Assembly: GCF_021513135.1 (NCBI RefSeq)
Contig: NZ_CP090981.1
Coordinates: 1,426,001 to 1,490,000, forward strand
Length of the DNA: 64,000 nucleotides
Reading direction: 5' to 3'
From: Vibrio sp. SS-MA-C1-2
GTDB taxonomy: Bacteria; Pseudomonadota; Gammaproteobacteria; Enterobacterales; Vibrionaceae
Each line of letters begins with the position of its first letter. The first letter of the stretch is position 1. The position numbers and the translations under genes are program-made. This document shows, one piece after another, positions 1 to 9,811 of the stretch. The notes under the pieces are model-generated. The model saw nothing but the letters and a program-made list of their open reading frames with translations, had not been told where the DNA came from and did not search any database.

Positions 1-651
1 GCTTTAAAAATGGATATCGCTCACTTTTATTGCGAGCTTGCCATTCAAAGCTTAGATGTCAATGATATCCCACAAGCGAAGCAGCGTTTAAAGAAAGCGA
101 TAAATAGCGATAAAGCGTGTGTGCGTGCTGCACTTATTTCTGCGCAATTAGCGATTGATAATCAAGATTTTAAATTAGCATTAAAATACTTAGAGCCGAT
201 TTTAGAGTTAAATAAAGAGTTTATTAGTGAAGCATTACCATTGATTGAGATCTGTTATGCCAAGATGGATAAAGAGTTGGCATATATTAAATTCCTGCAA
301 CGCTGTATTGATGGAAAAGCTGGAGCAACCGCTGAATTACAACTTGCAGAGATGATTGATCACACCCAAGGGGTTGGTGTTGCTCAGAGCTTTTTAACTA
401 AGCAGTTAGTCAAAAACCCAACAATGAAAGGCTTCTATCATTTGATGGATTATCATTTGGAAGAGGCGGAAGATGGTCGAGCAAAAGAAAGCTTAACCAC
501 GTTACGAAAACTTGTTGGAGAGCAATTAAAAATCAAGCCACATTATCGGTGTGTTAAATGTGGATTTTCAACTCGCTCTCTTTATTGGCACTGCCCATCT
601 TGTAAAGGCTGGGGAACAGTAAAGCCAATTCGAGGATTAGATGGCGAGTAA
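1..651 (+). CDS. lapB: LapB (YciM), C-terminal part; gene starts before the window
   Basis: The reading frame is open from base 1, so only about the last 216 residues of a protein that is normally near 390 residues are present. The visible part has helical TPR-like repeats and ends in a rubredoxin-like metal-binding module with two Cys-x2-Cys pairs (YRCVKCGF and HCPSCKGW). LapB is an inner-membrane-anchored cytoplasmic protein that works with FtsH to control LpxC and so lipopolysaccharide synthesis. pyrF follows 85 bases downstream, the same order as in E. coli (lapA-lapB-pyrF). The assignment comes from the TPR plus rubredoxin architecture and this synteny. Confidence 0.93.
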   Translation, partial: ALKMDIAHFYCELAIQSLDVNDIPQAKQRLKKAINSDKACVRAALISAQLAIDNQDFKLALKYLEPILELNKEFISEALPLIEICYAKMDKELAYIKFLQRCIDGKAGATAELQLAEMIDHTQGVGVAQSFLTKQLVKNPTMKGFYHLMDYHLEEAEDGRAKESLTTLRKLVGEQLKIKPHYRCVKCGFSTRSLYWHCPSCKGWGTVKPIRGLDGE

Positions 652-736
652 AGAATTTAAATTAAGCGCATAACATTTAGTTCTTAAAGTAAAGATACAT
701 TAAAAATAAAGACGTAAATTCAGTTGTTAAAGAAGG

Positions 737-1447
737 ATGAATAAATTGAATAATTCTAAAATTATTGTTGCCTTAGATTATGATAACCAAAATGAGGCAC
801 TACAGTTTGTCGATAGCATTGATCCTAAAAGCTGCCGTTTAAAGGTAGGTAAGGAGATGTTTACTCTTTATGGGCCTGAATTTGTAAGACAATTACATCA
901 ACGTGGTTTTTCTGTTTTTCTTGATTTAAAATTCCACGATATTCCGAATACAACGGCAAAAGCGGTGGCGGCTGCTGCAGAGCTAGGTGTATGGATGGTC
1001 AATGTACATGCGAGTGGCGGAGAGCGGATGATGGTTGCAGCAAGAGAGGCGCTACAGCCTTATGGTGAACAACGCCCGCTATTAATTGCTGTAACGGTTT
1101 TAACCAGTATGGAGCAGTCAGACTTGCAAGGTCTTGGTATTCAAGTAACGCCTGCGCAGCAAGTTATGAATCTGGCGACATTAACTAAAAATAGTGGGTT
1201 AGATGGTGTGGTTTGTTCTGCCCATGAATCTTCACTATTAAAAGCGGAATTAGGCGCAGATTTCCAATTGATAACTCCGGGGATCCGTCCAGCAGGAAGT
1301 GATAGTGGTGATCAACGTCGAATTATGACACCGGTTGAAGCGGTTACTGCAGGTTCTGATTATTTAGTGATTGGACGCCCGATTACTCAATCAGAACAAC
1401 CTAATAAAGTACTGGCAACAATCAACCAACAGCTCGCCGCACTTTAA
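737..1447 (+). CDS. pyrF: orotidine 5'-phosphate decarboxylase
   Basis: The 236-residue protein matches OMP decarboxylase, which converts OMP to UMP in the last step of pyrimidine synthesis. The active-site stretch [10 protein letters not shown] is present, as are the N-terminal ALDYDNQ strand and the phosphate-binding GIRP and IGRPIT segments near the C-terminus. The length is ordinary for the family. AAGGATG overlaps the chosen ATG, so the ribosome site is close to the start. ATG codons are not available further upstream in frame. A hairpin terminator follows the gene and separates it from the convergent sap operon. Confidence 0.96.
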   Translation: MNKLNNSKIIVALDYDNQNEALQFVDSIDPKSCRLKVGKEMFTLYGPEFVRQLHQRGFSVFLDLKFHDIPNTTAKAVAAAAELGVWMVNVHASGGERMMVAAREALQPYGEQRPLLIAVTVLTSMEQSDLQGLGIQVTPAQQVMNLATLTKNSGLDGVVCSAHESSLLKAELGADFQLITPGIRPAGSDSGDQRRIMTPVEAVTAGSDYLVIGRPITQSEQPNKVLATINQQLAAL

Positions 1448-1466
1448 TCATCTTTAAAGTTTTAAT

Positions 1467-1511
1467 AAGTAGAGTTGAGGAGGAGAGATTAGCTCCTAAC
1501 TCTACTTGTTA
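1467..1511. terminator. bidirectional terminator between pyrF and sapF
   Basis: A perfect 10-bp stem (AAGTAGAGTT at 1467-1476 and AACTCTACTT at 1498-1507) has an inner GGAG/CTCC extension and is flanked by AT-rich sequence. It lies between the ends of two convergent genes. Confidence 0.7.
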
Positions 1512-1553
1512 TTTCTTACTTATTATTCTCTACGCCCTATTCTTTATACCTCT

Positions 1554-2384
1554 CTAGATTTCGATTTTAGGCGTATACATATCTCGACGAATTTGCTTTT
1601 TATTATCTCTGGTTGGCGGAGAAAAATGACTTTGAATCAATTTCTGAGTGAGCTTATGTTGAGGGTTTGCAAAAATATCTCGTGTCTCTCCTTGTTCCAC
1701 AACATGACCGTTTTGCATCACCAAAACTTTATCTGATATATGTTTTACTGAACCAAGGTGTTGAGATACATAGACATAAGCCAGCCCCATCTCTTCTTGC
1801 AGCTCTAACAGTAAGTTGAGTATCTGCGATCGAATTGACATATCTAAGCCATTAAATGCTTCATCAGCAACGATAATACAAGGTTGTAATATTAGAGCTC
1901 GAGCTAAATTTATACGTTGCTTTTGTCCTGTTGCCAGCATTTGAGGATAAAAGTAAGCATGCTCTTCCAATAATCCAACTCGCTTTAAGGTTGCCGCGAT
2001 ACGACGCTCTCTATCATGAGGTGACATATTGGTATTTCTTTTGAGTGGGCCTTCCAGTATTTGCCCAATACGTAGTCTTGGGTTTAGTGATGTATTGGGA
2101 TCTTGAAAGATCATTCTGATCAGTTTGCAACGAGTACTATAATCCTTAGGATGAAGCCTCTCGCCATTTACTTTAATCGATCCTGAACTTGGATCAACCA
2201 TGCCATTTAACATTTTTGCCAAGGTAGATTTACCTGAGCCATTTTCACCTATCAGCGCGATGGTCTCTCCTGCATTGAGAGAGAATGAGAGGGGCTTCAC
2301 CGCTTGAATCACTCGACGATGGAAGAGACCCGATCGATAATGGTAGTCTTTGGCTAAGTTTTCAACTTCAAGTAATGCACTCAT
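1554..2384 (-). CDS. sapF: Sap peptide transport ATP-binding protein SapF
   Basis: This 276-residue ABC ATPase has Walker [10 protein letters not shown], a degenerate signature (ATGQKQR rather than LSGGQ) and Walker [11 protein letters not shown]. The degenerate signature and the VADEA box are shared with E. coli SapF. With SapD it energises the SapBC inner-membrane permease, which is linked to uptake of cationic peptides and to potassium uptake. Its ATG overlaps the sapD stop codon in an ATGA arrangement, which indicates translational coupling. It is the last gene of the sap operon. Confidence 0.95.
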   Translation of the reverse strand: MSALLEVENLAKDYHYRSGLFHRRVIQAVKPLSFSLNAGETIALIGENGSGKSTLAKMLNGMVDPSSGSIKVNGERLHPKDYSTRCKLIRMIFQDPNTSLNPRLRIGQILEGPLKRNTNMSPHDRERRIAATLKRVGLLEEHAYFYPQMLATGQKQRINLARALILQPCIIVADEAFNGLDMSIRSQILNLLLELQEEMGLAYVYVSQHLGSVKHISDKVLVMQNGHVVEQGETRDIFANPQHKLTQKLIQSHFSPPTRDNKKQIRRDMYTPKIEI

Positions 2385-3382
2385 TTTTCAGCCTCCATAT
2401 TGAGTGGAAAATGGCAACTATACTTGTGATTCTTATCTATCACGCGGTAAGGAACCTCAACACATTTTCGTTGTGCATAAGGGCAACGAGGTCCTAAGCG
2501 ACAACCGATAGGTAAATGTTGCAAGGGAGGAATAGACCCCGGCAGTGTTGGTAACTTTGATTTATGGACAATCTCTGTTTCATTATCAAAATCAGGATTG
2601 GCCGCCAATAACGCAGCGGTATAAGGGTGGCGAGTATTATTGACTAACTGTTCTCTATTTCCCGACTCTACGGATTGGCCACAATACATCACGGTAATTC
2701 GATCTGCCCAGTGAGTCACGGCGGTTAAATCATGGCTGATCAACAATATTGCAGTATTATTAAGTTGATTCATATTACTTAATAAACGAAAAATCTGACT
2801 TTGAGTCAGCGCATCGAGGTCATTGGTTGGTTCATCAGCAATTAATAGGCGAGGACGGTTAGCGATTGCCATCGCGATACAGACTTTCTGACATTGTCCC
2901 TCAGTTAATTCATAAGGGTAGCTATTCATGATGCTCTTATGATCTTTTATCCCTACCTTATGGAGCAAAGTAATGGCTTGTCGACGCCGCCAGCGCCAAC
3001 GTTGCCACCATTTTCCTTTAAATACAGAAATAGGAATTGATTCTTCTAACTGTTCAAGGATCTTCTCTGAAGGATCTAACGTTAATGAAGCTTCTTGGAA
3101 AATCATGGCCATTTCACGACCAACAACTTTACGACGTTCTCTGGCTGACAATTTTAATAGATCAATATTACCGATCTGCATGCGATCAGCTGTTACCTTC
3201 CAAGTATCTTTAGTAATACCAACAATCGCTTTGGCAACCAGACTTTTACCTGAACCTGATTCACCCACTAGGCCACGAATTTCCCCTTCAGCAAGGGTTA
3301 AACTTACTCGGTCGACCGCTTTGACTCGACCTTGTGGGGTATCAATTTCAATCGTTAAATGTTTAATATCTAATAATGGCAT
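2381..3382 (-). CDS. sapD: Sap peptide transport ATP-binding protein SapD
   Basis: This is a 333-residue oligopeptide-type ABC ATPase with Walker A GESGSGKS, signature LTEGQCQK, and Walker [13 protein letters not shown]. The C-terminal oligopeptide-transporter extension carries a cysteine cluster ([15 protein letters not shown], then CHF), which may bind metal, as in E. coli SapD. It overlaps sapC by one base and sapF by four, so the operon is tightly packed. It acts on the cytoplasmic face of the SapBC permease. Confidence 0.95.
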   Translation of the reverse strand: MPLLDIKHLTIEIDTPQGRVKAVDRVSLTLAEGEIRGLVGESGSGKSLVAKAIVGITKDTWKVTADRMQIGNIDLLKLSARERRKVVGREMAMIFQEASLTLDPSEKILEQLEESIPISVFKGKWWQRWRWRRRQAITLLHKVGIKDHKSIMNSYPYELTEGQCQKVCIAMAIANRPRLLIADEPTNDLDALTQSQIFRLLSNMNQLNNTAILLISHDLTAVTHWADRITVMYCGQSVESGNREQLVNNTRHPYTAALLAANPDFDNETEIVHKSKLPTLPGSIPPLQHLPIGCRLGPRCPYAQRKCVEVPYRVIDKNHKYSCHFPLNMEAEK

Positions 3383-4269
3383 TAATCTGTTCCTGCATTA
3401 ATTGCCTGACGAATCCCGTCACCGACTAAATTAATCACTAAAACTGTAAGCATAATACTAAAGCCCGGAAGCGTGACAGTCCAAGGTGCGTTGTAGACTA
3501 GTTCAATCGAATCTCCCAACATCGTTCCCCATTCAGGAGAGGGTGACTGTGCCCCTAATCCTAAAAATCCAAGGGCAGAAAAATCTAAAATGGCAATAGA
3601 AAAAGCGCGAGTTGCATTGGTTGCAATAGCGGGAAGAATATTCGGCAAAATTGAGTGGTAGAATATATAAAAACTACTCGCACCATCGAGTTTTGCCGCT
3701 ACCGTGTAGTCTTTTTCTATCTCTTCATGAACGGCGGTATAGGTTGAACGAATAAATCGAGGGATTAAAGCTAACCAAATAGAGATTAATACGGTTGTTT
3801 GGCTTGCCCCCATAAACGCAACAAGAATAATCGCCAATAACAGTGACGGGATAAATAGAACAGTATCAAGTAAGTGATTTAAAATGCTTGATTTTACACC
3901 TTGAGTCATTCCTGCTGCAGCACCAATTAATATGCCAACCACTGCTGCTGCAAGTGTAATCAGGACCGTGTATCCAAAGGTAATTTGTGCACCATATAAA
4001 AGACGAGAGAGAATATCTCGCCCTAAATCATCAGTACCTAAAAAGTATTCAATATGACCATCGTTACTCCAAGATGGCGGCGTTAGTGGGGTAAGGTGTT
4101 GTTCAAAAGGTGAATAAGGAGCGAATAGTGGTGCAAAAATTGTTAAAGCAATAATCAAGAGCAAGCACCAAAAACCAAACATACTGAGTGAGTTTTTACG
4201 AAATAATAACCAAGAACGTTGACGTTGAGTTGGAATTCTATTTTCAGCATAGATATTATCGGATGGCAT
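3382..4269 (-). CDS. sapC: Sap peptide transport permease SapC
   Basis: This is an inner-membrane permease of the DppC/OppC type, about 295 residues. The reading frame is open for 27 more codons upstream, but that part lies inside the sapB coding region. The start was placed at the ATG at 4269 because the following residues [11 protein letters not shown] align with the E. coli SapC N-terminus MPYDSVYSEKR. Conserved permease features include [10 protein letters not shown] and the EAA loop around [18 protein letters not shown]. The start overlaps the end of sapB by 14 bases. Confidence 0.94.
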   Translation of the reverse strand: MPSDNIYAENRIPTQRQRSWLLFRKNSLSMFGFWCLLLIIALTIFAPLFAPYSPFEQHLTPLTPPSWSNDGHIEYFLGTDDLGRDILSRLLYGAQITFGYTVLITLAAAVVGILIGAAAGMTQGVKSSILNHLLDTVLFIPSLLLAIILVAFMGASQTTVLISIWLALIPRFIRSTYTAVHEEIEKDYTVAAKLDGASSFYIFYHSILPNILPAIATNATRAFSIAILDFSALGFLGLGAQSPSPEWGTMLGDSIELVYNAPWTVTLPGFSIMLTVLVINLVGDGIRQAINAGTD

Positions 4270-5218
4270 AAAATTCTTTCCTAAGCAATGGATTAACAAT
4301 AGCGCCGACCAACTCAGAGATGATGCTTGCAACAAGAATAAATACTGCAACCGTTACAATTCCAGCTTGAATAGCGAGATAGTTTTGCTGGGCAACTGCA
4401 TCTAATAGCCAACGACCAATTCCTGGTCGGTTAAATACAAATTCAGTGAGTGTTGCCAACGTTAGCATCGTTGATAATTGAATTCCGATCGAAGGAATTA
4501 TTGGTGGAATTGCATTTTTTAACACATGGCGGAAGACGATGTTAAAACGCGATAAGCCTTTTGTTGCTGCAGCTTTAATGTAGTTTTGAGTCATGACCTC
4601 GGCCACTGAAGAGCGCATTTGGCCGATCACTTCAGTGGTTGGAGCAACGGCTAATACAATGGTAGGCAGAACAAGGTGCTCAATCACATTTTGTAATAAT
4701 TCTTGTTTATGAGGAATATCGGACAATAAGATATCAATGATCGATATCCCTGTAATATGAGGGATATCATACAGTAAATTATAACGACCTGAGACAGGGA
4801 GCCACTCTAGATTGATTGAGAAAAAAAGGATTAAGATAATGGCTAACCAGAATATTGGAATCGAATAACCGACTAAAGAAATTGACGTAATGACTTTATC
4901 CAGCAAACTATTTCGAGACATGCCTGCAAGGGTACCAACAGGGATCCCGATTAGTAATGAAACACAGAAAGCGATAAATATCAGCTCTAATGTTGCTGGA
5001 AACAAAACGATGATATCACTGACAACAGGAACTCCATTAGGGTAACGACCAAAATTTCCTTGCAACACTTGTAGGAGATAGTTCCACCAACCAGAGACTG
5101 CCGATTGATAAAACCAAGGTGACTCGGTATCTAGTCTTAAAATACTAAATCCAACCACTGTGATTAATAGCAGTGTGGTAATAAATAAGATTAAACGCCT
5201 AATTGTATATATCAGCAT
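4256..5218 (-). CDS. sapB: Sap peptide transport permease SapB
   Basis: This is an inner-membrane permease of the DppB/OppB type, 320 residues. The ATG at 5218 is preferred over an upstream in-frame start because MLIYTIRRLILF aligns with E. coli SapB MIIFTLRRILLL and because the start then follows the sapA stop by one base. The EAA-type loop (AAATKGLSRFNIVFRHVLKN) and the C-terminal EFYAIR are conserved with E. coli (EWYALR). Several hydrophobic membrane segments are visible. Confidence 0.94.
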   Translation of the reverse strand: MLIYTIRRLILFITTLLLITVVGFSILRLDTESPWFYQSAVSGWWNYLLQVLQGNFGRYPNGVPVVSDIIVLFPATLELIFIAFCVSLLIGIPVGTLAGMSRNSLLDKVITSISLVGYSIPIFWLAIILILFFSINLEWLPVSGRYNLLYDIPHITGISIIDILLSDIPHKQELLQNVIEHLVLPTIVLAVAPTTEVIGQMRSSVAEVMTQNYIKAAATKGLSRFNIVFRHVLKNAIPPIIPSIGIQLSTMLTLATLTEFVFNRPGIGRWLLDAVAQQNYLAIQAGIVTVAVFILVASIISELVGAIVNPLLRKEFYAIR

Positions 5219-5219
5219 A

Positions 5220-6881
5220 TTACTCGAAACTCCGAGAAACCGTAACAAATGAGTTTGTACCTAATGGACTCATTGTTAACCCTTTGATTGAATTATTATA
5301 GGTGAGAAATTGTAATCCATGCGCAAGAGGGATGATAGGGATATCTTGTGAAATTATCTTTTCTGCTTGACGATAAAGATGATTTTTTTCTGTTGTTGAG
5401 GTTGTGGTAATCGCTTTATTCAACAATTGGTCAAATTTTGGTTGGCACCAATTGGCATAATTAAGGCTACTCTTTTTAGTCGGGCATGCTAAAAGTGGAC
5501 GATAAAAATTTTCAGGTTCATTATTATCAGCAATCCAACCGCTTAATGTCATATCATGATCTTTATTCTTATGGCTTAAGCTTAATGTTGATAAATTAAT
5601 ACCTTTAATGGTGACATTAATACTTATTTTGGCTAGCTGTTGTTGGATTATTTCAGCTGCTTTTTTGGGTTGTGGATTATAAGGTCTAGAATCTATCGGG
5701 TACCAAAGAGTAAGGTTAATCGGTTTCTTAATATTTGCATCATCAATTAATTGTTTAGCATGAGCGATATTTGATCGGATATCAATGGATTGAATATTAT
5801 CAATCGCGCGTTCTAATGGAAGCAATGAACTGGCCACCGAAGCGTGGCGATAAAAAACTGAATTAATGAGGGCTTGTTTATCAATCGCCAGCTGAATAGC
5901 CTCTCTAACTTGATGTTTTTTTAATATTGGGTGCTGAGTATTTAATGCTAAGTAGGCTGTGTTTAATCCTTGCGCAGAAACTAAAGTGATGTCTTCACTT
6001 TGATTAATGGTCGGTAAGTGGTTAGCCAGAGGGGAAGCCAAAGCATCACACTCATGACGGATCAATTTCGCTAATGATCCAGTCCCTCTGGCTGAAATAT
6101 CGATAACGACTTGCTCAAGAGAAACCGATTGCTGCCAGTACCCCCAATGCCTTTTTAAGCGAATAAGGTAACCTTGTTGATAGTCATCTAACTTAAAAGG
6201 TCCTGTTCCGATCGGCTTATTATCAAGATCATTAGCACGCCCAGTTCGTAATATTTGTTGAGCATACTCTTGTGAATGGATAACGGCAAAATGAGTTGCA
6301 AGATTAGAGAGGAAGCTATTATTCGCCTCCTCTAATTGAAATTGAACATGATTTTCATCTAAAGCGGTAACGTTCTTGATCAGAGTGGTTAATCCGACAC
6401 TTTCAAACCATGGGTAGCGACCACCTGAAATATTATGATAAGGGCTTTTATTATCAAGAATACGTTGAAATGAAAAAACGACATCGTCAGCATTAAAGTA
6501 CCTGCTTGGTTTAAACCACGGTGTCGTATGAAAGGTGATATTTTGACGAAGTTGAAAAGTATAGGTTAAGCCATCGGAGGATACCTCCCAACTTTTTGCC
6601 AATGACGGCGTTGGCTGAAGTGTCACTGGATCGAAGTCGAGTAGACGATTATATAATTGAAGTGATAACGTATCGATAACAATCCCCCCATCGACTAACT
6701 GGGGATTAAAGGTGTTTGGGATACCTTGAGTGCAGTAAATAAATCCCCGTTCTTTGACATGTTGATTAGGCTCTGACTCTTTACAGCCTGTTAATAACAG
6801 TAAACTATAAACAGCAATAAAAAACCGGAAAATGGAAGTATGAATGAAAGTTGTTGCTCTATTTCTCGTTTTATTTTCCAT
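5220..6881 (-). CDS. sapA: SapA solute-binding protein, here apparently a lipoprotein
   Basis: This 553-residue family 5 extracytoplasmic solute-binding protein matches E. coli SapA along its length, for example YCTQGIPNTFNP, NADDVVFSFQRI and the C-terminal NSIKGLTMSPLGTNSF. The N-terminus has a basic stretch of about 19 residues, a hydrophobic core and a lipobox LLLLTGC with the cysteine at residue 33. E. coli SapA instead has an ordinary signal peptide, so anchoring to the membrane is inferred here. It is the first gene of the sap operon and lies 34 bases after pspF on the same strand, the same order as in E. coli. Confidence 0.94.
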   Translation of the reverse strand: MENKTRNRATTFIHTSIFRFFIAVYSLLLLTGCKESEPNQHVKERGFIYCTQGIPNTFNPQLVDGGIVIDTLSLQLYNRLLDFDPVTLQPTPSLAKSWEVSSDGLTYTFQLRQNITFHTTPWFKPSRYFNADDVVFSFQRILDNKSPYHNISGGRYPWFESVGLTTLIKNVTALDENHVQFQLEEANNSFLSNLATHFAVIHSQEYAQQILRTGRANDLDNKPIGTGPFKLDDYQQGYLIRLKRHWGYWQQSVSLEQVVIDISARGTGSLAKLIRHECDALASPLANHLPTINQSEDITLVSAQGLNTAYLALNTQHPILKKHQVREAIQLAIDKQALINSVFYRHASVASSLLPLERAIDNIQSIDIRSNIAHAKQLIDDANIKKPINLTLWYPIDSRPYNPQPKKAAEIIQQQLAKISINVTIKGINLSTLSLSHKNKDHDMTLSGWIADNNEPENFYRPLLACPTKKSSLNYANWCQPKFDQLLNKAITTTSTTEKNHLYRQAEKIISQDIPIIPLAHGLQFLTYNNSIKGLTMSPLGTNSFVTVSRSFE

Positions 6882-6915
6882 TTTCCTACCTTGAGGTCTA
6901 TTTAATTACTTATCT

Positions 6916-8031
6916 TTAACTATCACTATTACCATCGCCAACTAATTGATGTTTTCGTAATAATCCTCTTAATTGATGATAGCTCAATCCTAGCGATTCA
7001 GCGGCAATTCTTTGATTATAGCGAGCCTCATTTAATGCAAATTTGATTAACTCAATTTCTTGCTGTTGAATATGCTTTTTTAAATCAATAGGTAATTCCG
7101 GTTGCTGATAACTTAATGAATGGGGATAAGTGTGACTGGTTTTGATGCGAGTTGAATCGTCATTCATCACTGTCTTTTCTGGAGATAAATCGGGGCTATT
7201 GGTTTTAAGAATATCAGCGTTAAGGATATTTGTGCTAAGCGCGTTTGCTTGGGGAACTGGGTTCGAAGAGTTAAAAGGATTAATGGTAATGGTCTCAACC
7301 ATCTGTTCTGGCTCATGACGAAAGAGAGAGCGCTCGACAACATTTTTTAATTCACGAACATTGCCTGACCAGTGATGAGATAAAAGTTGCTGTTTTGCCA
7401 GTAGGGTAAAGCCGGGAAAGTAATCTCGATCTAACTCTTGGCATAAATTAATCGCAAAGTGTTCAGCGAGTAATAAAATATCTTCTTTTCGTTCTCTTAA
7501 TGGGGGGATATGAATTACTTCAAAAGCGAGGCGATCAAGTAGATCAGCACGAAACTTCCCCTTTTCAACCATTTCAGGAAGGTCTGCATTAGTCGCACAA
7601 ATAAGACGAACATCAGCAAAGCAGGTTTGGTTCCCGCCTACACGTTCATACTCACCATATTCAATCACACGCAATAACTTCTCTTGTACGGCTAAAGGGG
7701 AGTTTGCCAGCTCATCCAGAAATAGAGAACCATGTTGAGCTCGTTCGAAACGCCCTTGGTGTCGACGTTTTGCTCCTGTAAATGATCCCGCTTCATGACC
7801 AAATAGTTCAGAATCTAAGACACCTTCACTCAATGCGGCACAGTTGATGGTAATTAATGCCTGATCCCAACGTTTTGATAAGTAGTGTAAACGCTTTGCT
7901 ATGAGTTCTTTACCCGTACCGCGTTCACCAATAATCAGAATCGGGCGGTTGAGTTTAGCCAATCGGGATACATCATCTAAAATCGCTAAAAAGCTTTCAG
8001 ACTCACCAAGTAAGTTATCTAATTTTGCCAT
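6916..8031 (-). CDS. pspF: phage shock operon transcriptional activator PspF
   Basis: This is a sigma-54 activator without a receiver domain. The AAA+ domain has Walker A GERGTGKE and the sigma-54 loop GSFTGA, and the C-terminus carries a Fis-type helix-turn-helix (RIAAESLGLSYHQLRGLL). The frame extends 13 codons further upstream, but the ATG at 8031 gives MAKLDNLLGE, aligning with E. coli MAEYKDNLLGE. The protein is about 371 residues, roughly 45 more than E. coli PspF; the excess lies in a Ser/Thr/Asn-rich linker between the AAA+ domain and the DNA-binding domain. It is divergent from pspA, whose sigma-54 promoter it should activate, with PspA acting as its inhibitor. Confidence 0.95.
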   Translation of the reverse strand: MAKLDNLLGESESFLAILDDVSRLAKLNRPILIIGERGTGKELIAKRLHYLSKRWDQALITINCAALSEGVLDSELFGHEAGSFTGAKRRHQGRFERAQHGSLFLDELANSPLAVQEKLLRVIEYGEYERVGGNQTCFADVRLICATNADLPEMVEKGKFRADLLDRLAFEVIHIPPLRERKEDILLLAEHFAINLCQELDRDYFPGFTLLAKQQLLSHHWSGNVRELKNVVERSLFRHEPEQMVETITINPFNSSNPVPQANALSTNILNADILKTNSPDLSPEKTVMNDDSTRIKTSHTYPHSLSYQQPELPIDLKKHIQQQEIELIKFALNEARYNQRIAAESLGLSYHQLRGLLRKHQLVGDGNSDS

Positions 8032-8134
8032 AATCTTCTCTGTTAATGAAAACGATTTGAGTTTTTTCACGTATTATCGATTCAAATTACGCTGTTATTG
8101 TGAAGCTTTCAATCAGTTTAAATGGCATTAATGT

Positions 8135-8240
8135 TAATTTAACCAATAAATGGTTTTTTTTACCATAAATTGGTTTTATAGAGCATTTTTTTATTGGCTG
8201 AATTCATGTGAATCTATAAATTATTGATAACAAATGGTTT
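8135..8240 (+). promoter_or_regulatory. probable PspF upstream activating region
   Basis: The pspF-pspA gap contains three near-copies of AAWTGGTTTT (around 8148, 8167 and 8232) upstream of the sigma-54 promoter, partly as inverted ACCA/TGGT elements. Their position 60-110 bases before the -24 element suits enhancer sites. That PspF binds them is inferred. Confidence 0.4.
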
Positions 8241-8246
8241 TAAAAG

Positions 8247-8264
8247 TTGGCATGTAATCTGCTA
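8247..8264 (+). promoter_or_regulatory. sigma-54 promoter of pspABC
   Basis: The sequence TTGGCATGTAATCTGCTA has the invariant GG at 8249-8250 and GC at 8261-8262 separated by exactly 10 bases, the hallmark of -24/-12 promoters. It lies about 100 bases before pspA and is divergent from pspF. Confidence 0.8.
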
Positions 8265-8364
8265 TATAGTATTTGTAGTTACAGATTACAGATGATTATC
8301 TTTCATTCTCAAAATCTGAATCTTAAAATAATTAAAAATGATAAAAATAGTTAGGAGAATTATC

Positions 8365-9036
8365 ATGGGCATCTTTTCACGTTTTACCGATATTATAAAT
8401 GCAAACATCACCTCTCTACTTGATAAAGCTGAGAATCCTCAAAAAATGGTACGTTTGATAATCCAAGAAATGGAAGACACATTAGTTGAAGTTCGCTCTA
8501 CGTCGGCAAAAGCATTAGCCGATCAAAAAGAACTGGTACGTCGAATAGATTATTACCAAAAGCAGATGTCAACTTGGCAGGACAAAGCATCACTTGCTAT
8601 TCAAAAAGGACGTGAAGACCTGGCACGAGCAGCCTTGATTGAAAAGCAAAAAATGAGTGAAACATTAGAAACACTGGAACAAGAACATACATTATTAGCC
8701 GAGACTATTAATAAATTAACAACTGAAATTAATGAGCTTGAAGGTAAATTAGATGAAACTCGTGCCCGTCAACAGTCTCTAATTATACGACACAAAGCAG
8801 CAAGTAATCGTAAAGATGTCAGACGTCACCTAGATACCAATAAAACTGACGAAGCACTGGCGAAATTTGCCCAATATGAGCGTAGAATTGATGATTTAGA
8901 AGCAGAAGCTGATAGTTATAGCTTGGGTAAAGAGCAAAAATTAGAAGATCAATTTGCAGAATTAGAAGCTCAAGATGAGATCGAGAAAGAACTCGAGAAA
9001 CTGAAAGCTAAAATGAAATCATCGACGGATAAATAA
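8365..9036 (+). CDS. pspA: phage shock protein A
   Basis: This 223-residue, highly charged, almost wholly coiled-coil protein belongs to the PspA/IM30 (ESCRT-III-like) family. The N-terminal amphipathic helix [25 protein letters not shown] is followed by long helices rich in Glu, Lys and Gln. The start at 8365 follows a strong AGGAGA site. PspA inhibits PspF in unstressed cells and binds stressed inner membrane to limit proton leakage. It heads the pspABC operon behind a sigma-54 promoter. Confidence 0.97.
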   Translation: MGIFSRFTDIINANITSLLDKAENPQKMVRLIIQEMEDTLVEVRSTSAKALADQKELVRRIDYYQKQMSTWQDKASLAIQKGREDLARAALIEKQKMSETLETLEQEHTLLAETINKLTTEINELEGKLDETRARQQSLIIRHKAASNRKDVRRHLDTNKTDEALAKFAQYERRIDDLEAEADSYSLGKEQKLEDQFAELEAQDEIEKELEKLKAKMKSSTDK

Positions 9037-9045
9037 GGAGTTGTT

Positions 9046-9276
9046 ATGTCAACGGGGATTATGATTGCACTACCATTAATGGTCTTTTTCATCTTTGTCG
9101 CCCCACTGTGGTTAGTGCTTTACTACCGTAGTCAAAATAAGATGGGAAAAGGATTAAATAACGAAGATTATGAAAAGTTGCAATCATTAACAGAAAAAGC
9201 AGAAATGATGCAGCAACGTGTTCAATCCTTAGAGAAGATTTTAGATGCTGAAGTGCCAGATTGGAGACGGAAATGA
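9046..9276 (+). CDS. pspB: phage shock protein B
   Basis: This 76-residue protein has one N-terminal membrane segment (residues about 5-25) and a cytoplasmic coiled coil ending in VPDWRRK, as in known PspB. An AAGGAG site lies seven bases before the ATG, nine bases after pspA. With PspC it senses membrane stress and draws PspA away from PspF. Its TGA overlaps the pspC ATG. Confidence 0.95.
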   Translation: MSTGIMIALPLMVFFIFVAPLWLVLYYRSQNKMGKGLNNEDYEKLQSLTEKAEMMQQRVQSLEKILDAEVPDWRRK

Positions 9277-9653
9277 ATCTATATCGCGACACAAAAAATG
9301 GCAAAATTAAAGGGGTTTGTGCAGGGATTGCTGCTAAATTGGGTATTGAAGTCTGGCTAGTCAGAATCTTAGCCATTAGTGCCCTTTTGCTAGGGGGAAG
9401 TTTTATTGTTATTTTGGCTTACATTGTTGCCAGTTTGATGTTAGATAAAATGCCCGAAGAGGAGTACTCTCAAACAGAGTATCAACGTCAACATACGGTG
9501 AAGAAAAAGCCATGGCAAAATGGTAATACACCACAGCAATCATTACAGCAAACAGAAAAAGTATTAAATGATGTTGAAGATTCAGTGCGCCAAATTGAGC
9601 GTTATGTAACGTCAACTTCATTCCAAGTTAATCGTGAGTTTAAGAACTTATAA
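9273..9653 (+). CDS. pspC: phage shock protein C
   Basis: This inner-membrane protein of about 126 residues has the PspC domain (LYRDTKNGKIKGVCAGIAAKLGIEVWLVRI) followed by a hydrophobic segment and a C-terminal tail with heptad-like character. The ATG at 9273 overlaps the pspB stop (ATGA) and is preferred to an upstream TTG that lies inside pspB. Together with PspB it forms the stress sensor of the Psp system. No pspD or pspE follows; a short ERIC-like element and a terminator come next. Confidence 0.94.
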   Translation: MNLYRDTKNGKIKGVCAGIAAKLGIEVWLVRILAISALLLGGSFIVILAYIVASLMLDKMPEEEYSQTEYQRQHTVKKKPWQNGNTPQQSLQQTEKVLNDVEDSVRQIERYVTSTSFQVNREFKNL

Positions 9654-9665
9654 TATAATTAAACT

Positions 9666-9743
9666 AGACCTAATATTATTGGAGTTGTTAGTAGGTGAAC
9701 GAGCGACGGCAACAACCTAGCAGCTTCAAGTATGAAGGGTATA
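9666..9743 (-). repeat. short ERIC-like element (central deletion form)
   Basis: This is about 78 bases long. It matches both ends of the 126-base ERIC-like repeat but lacks the middle ~45 bases, joining CGTTCACC directly to TACTAACAAC when read on the minus strand. It lies in the 3' region of pspABC. Confidence 0.8.
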
Positions 9744-9744
9744 G

Positions 9745-9772
9745 AAAGCTCAGCAAGATGCTGGGCTTTTAC
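9745..9772 (+). terminator. terminator after pspABC
   Basis: Stem AAAGCTCAGCA / TGCTGGGCTTTT with an AGA loop and terminal T residues, following the short ERIC-like element. Confidence 0.75.
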
Positions 9773-9811
9773 TATTGAGCATGTTTATTTTAGCGCAATT
9801 TAGGAATGACA

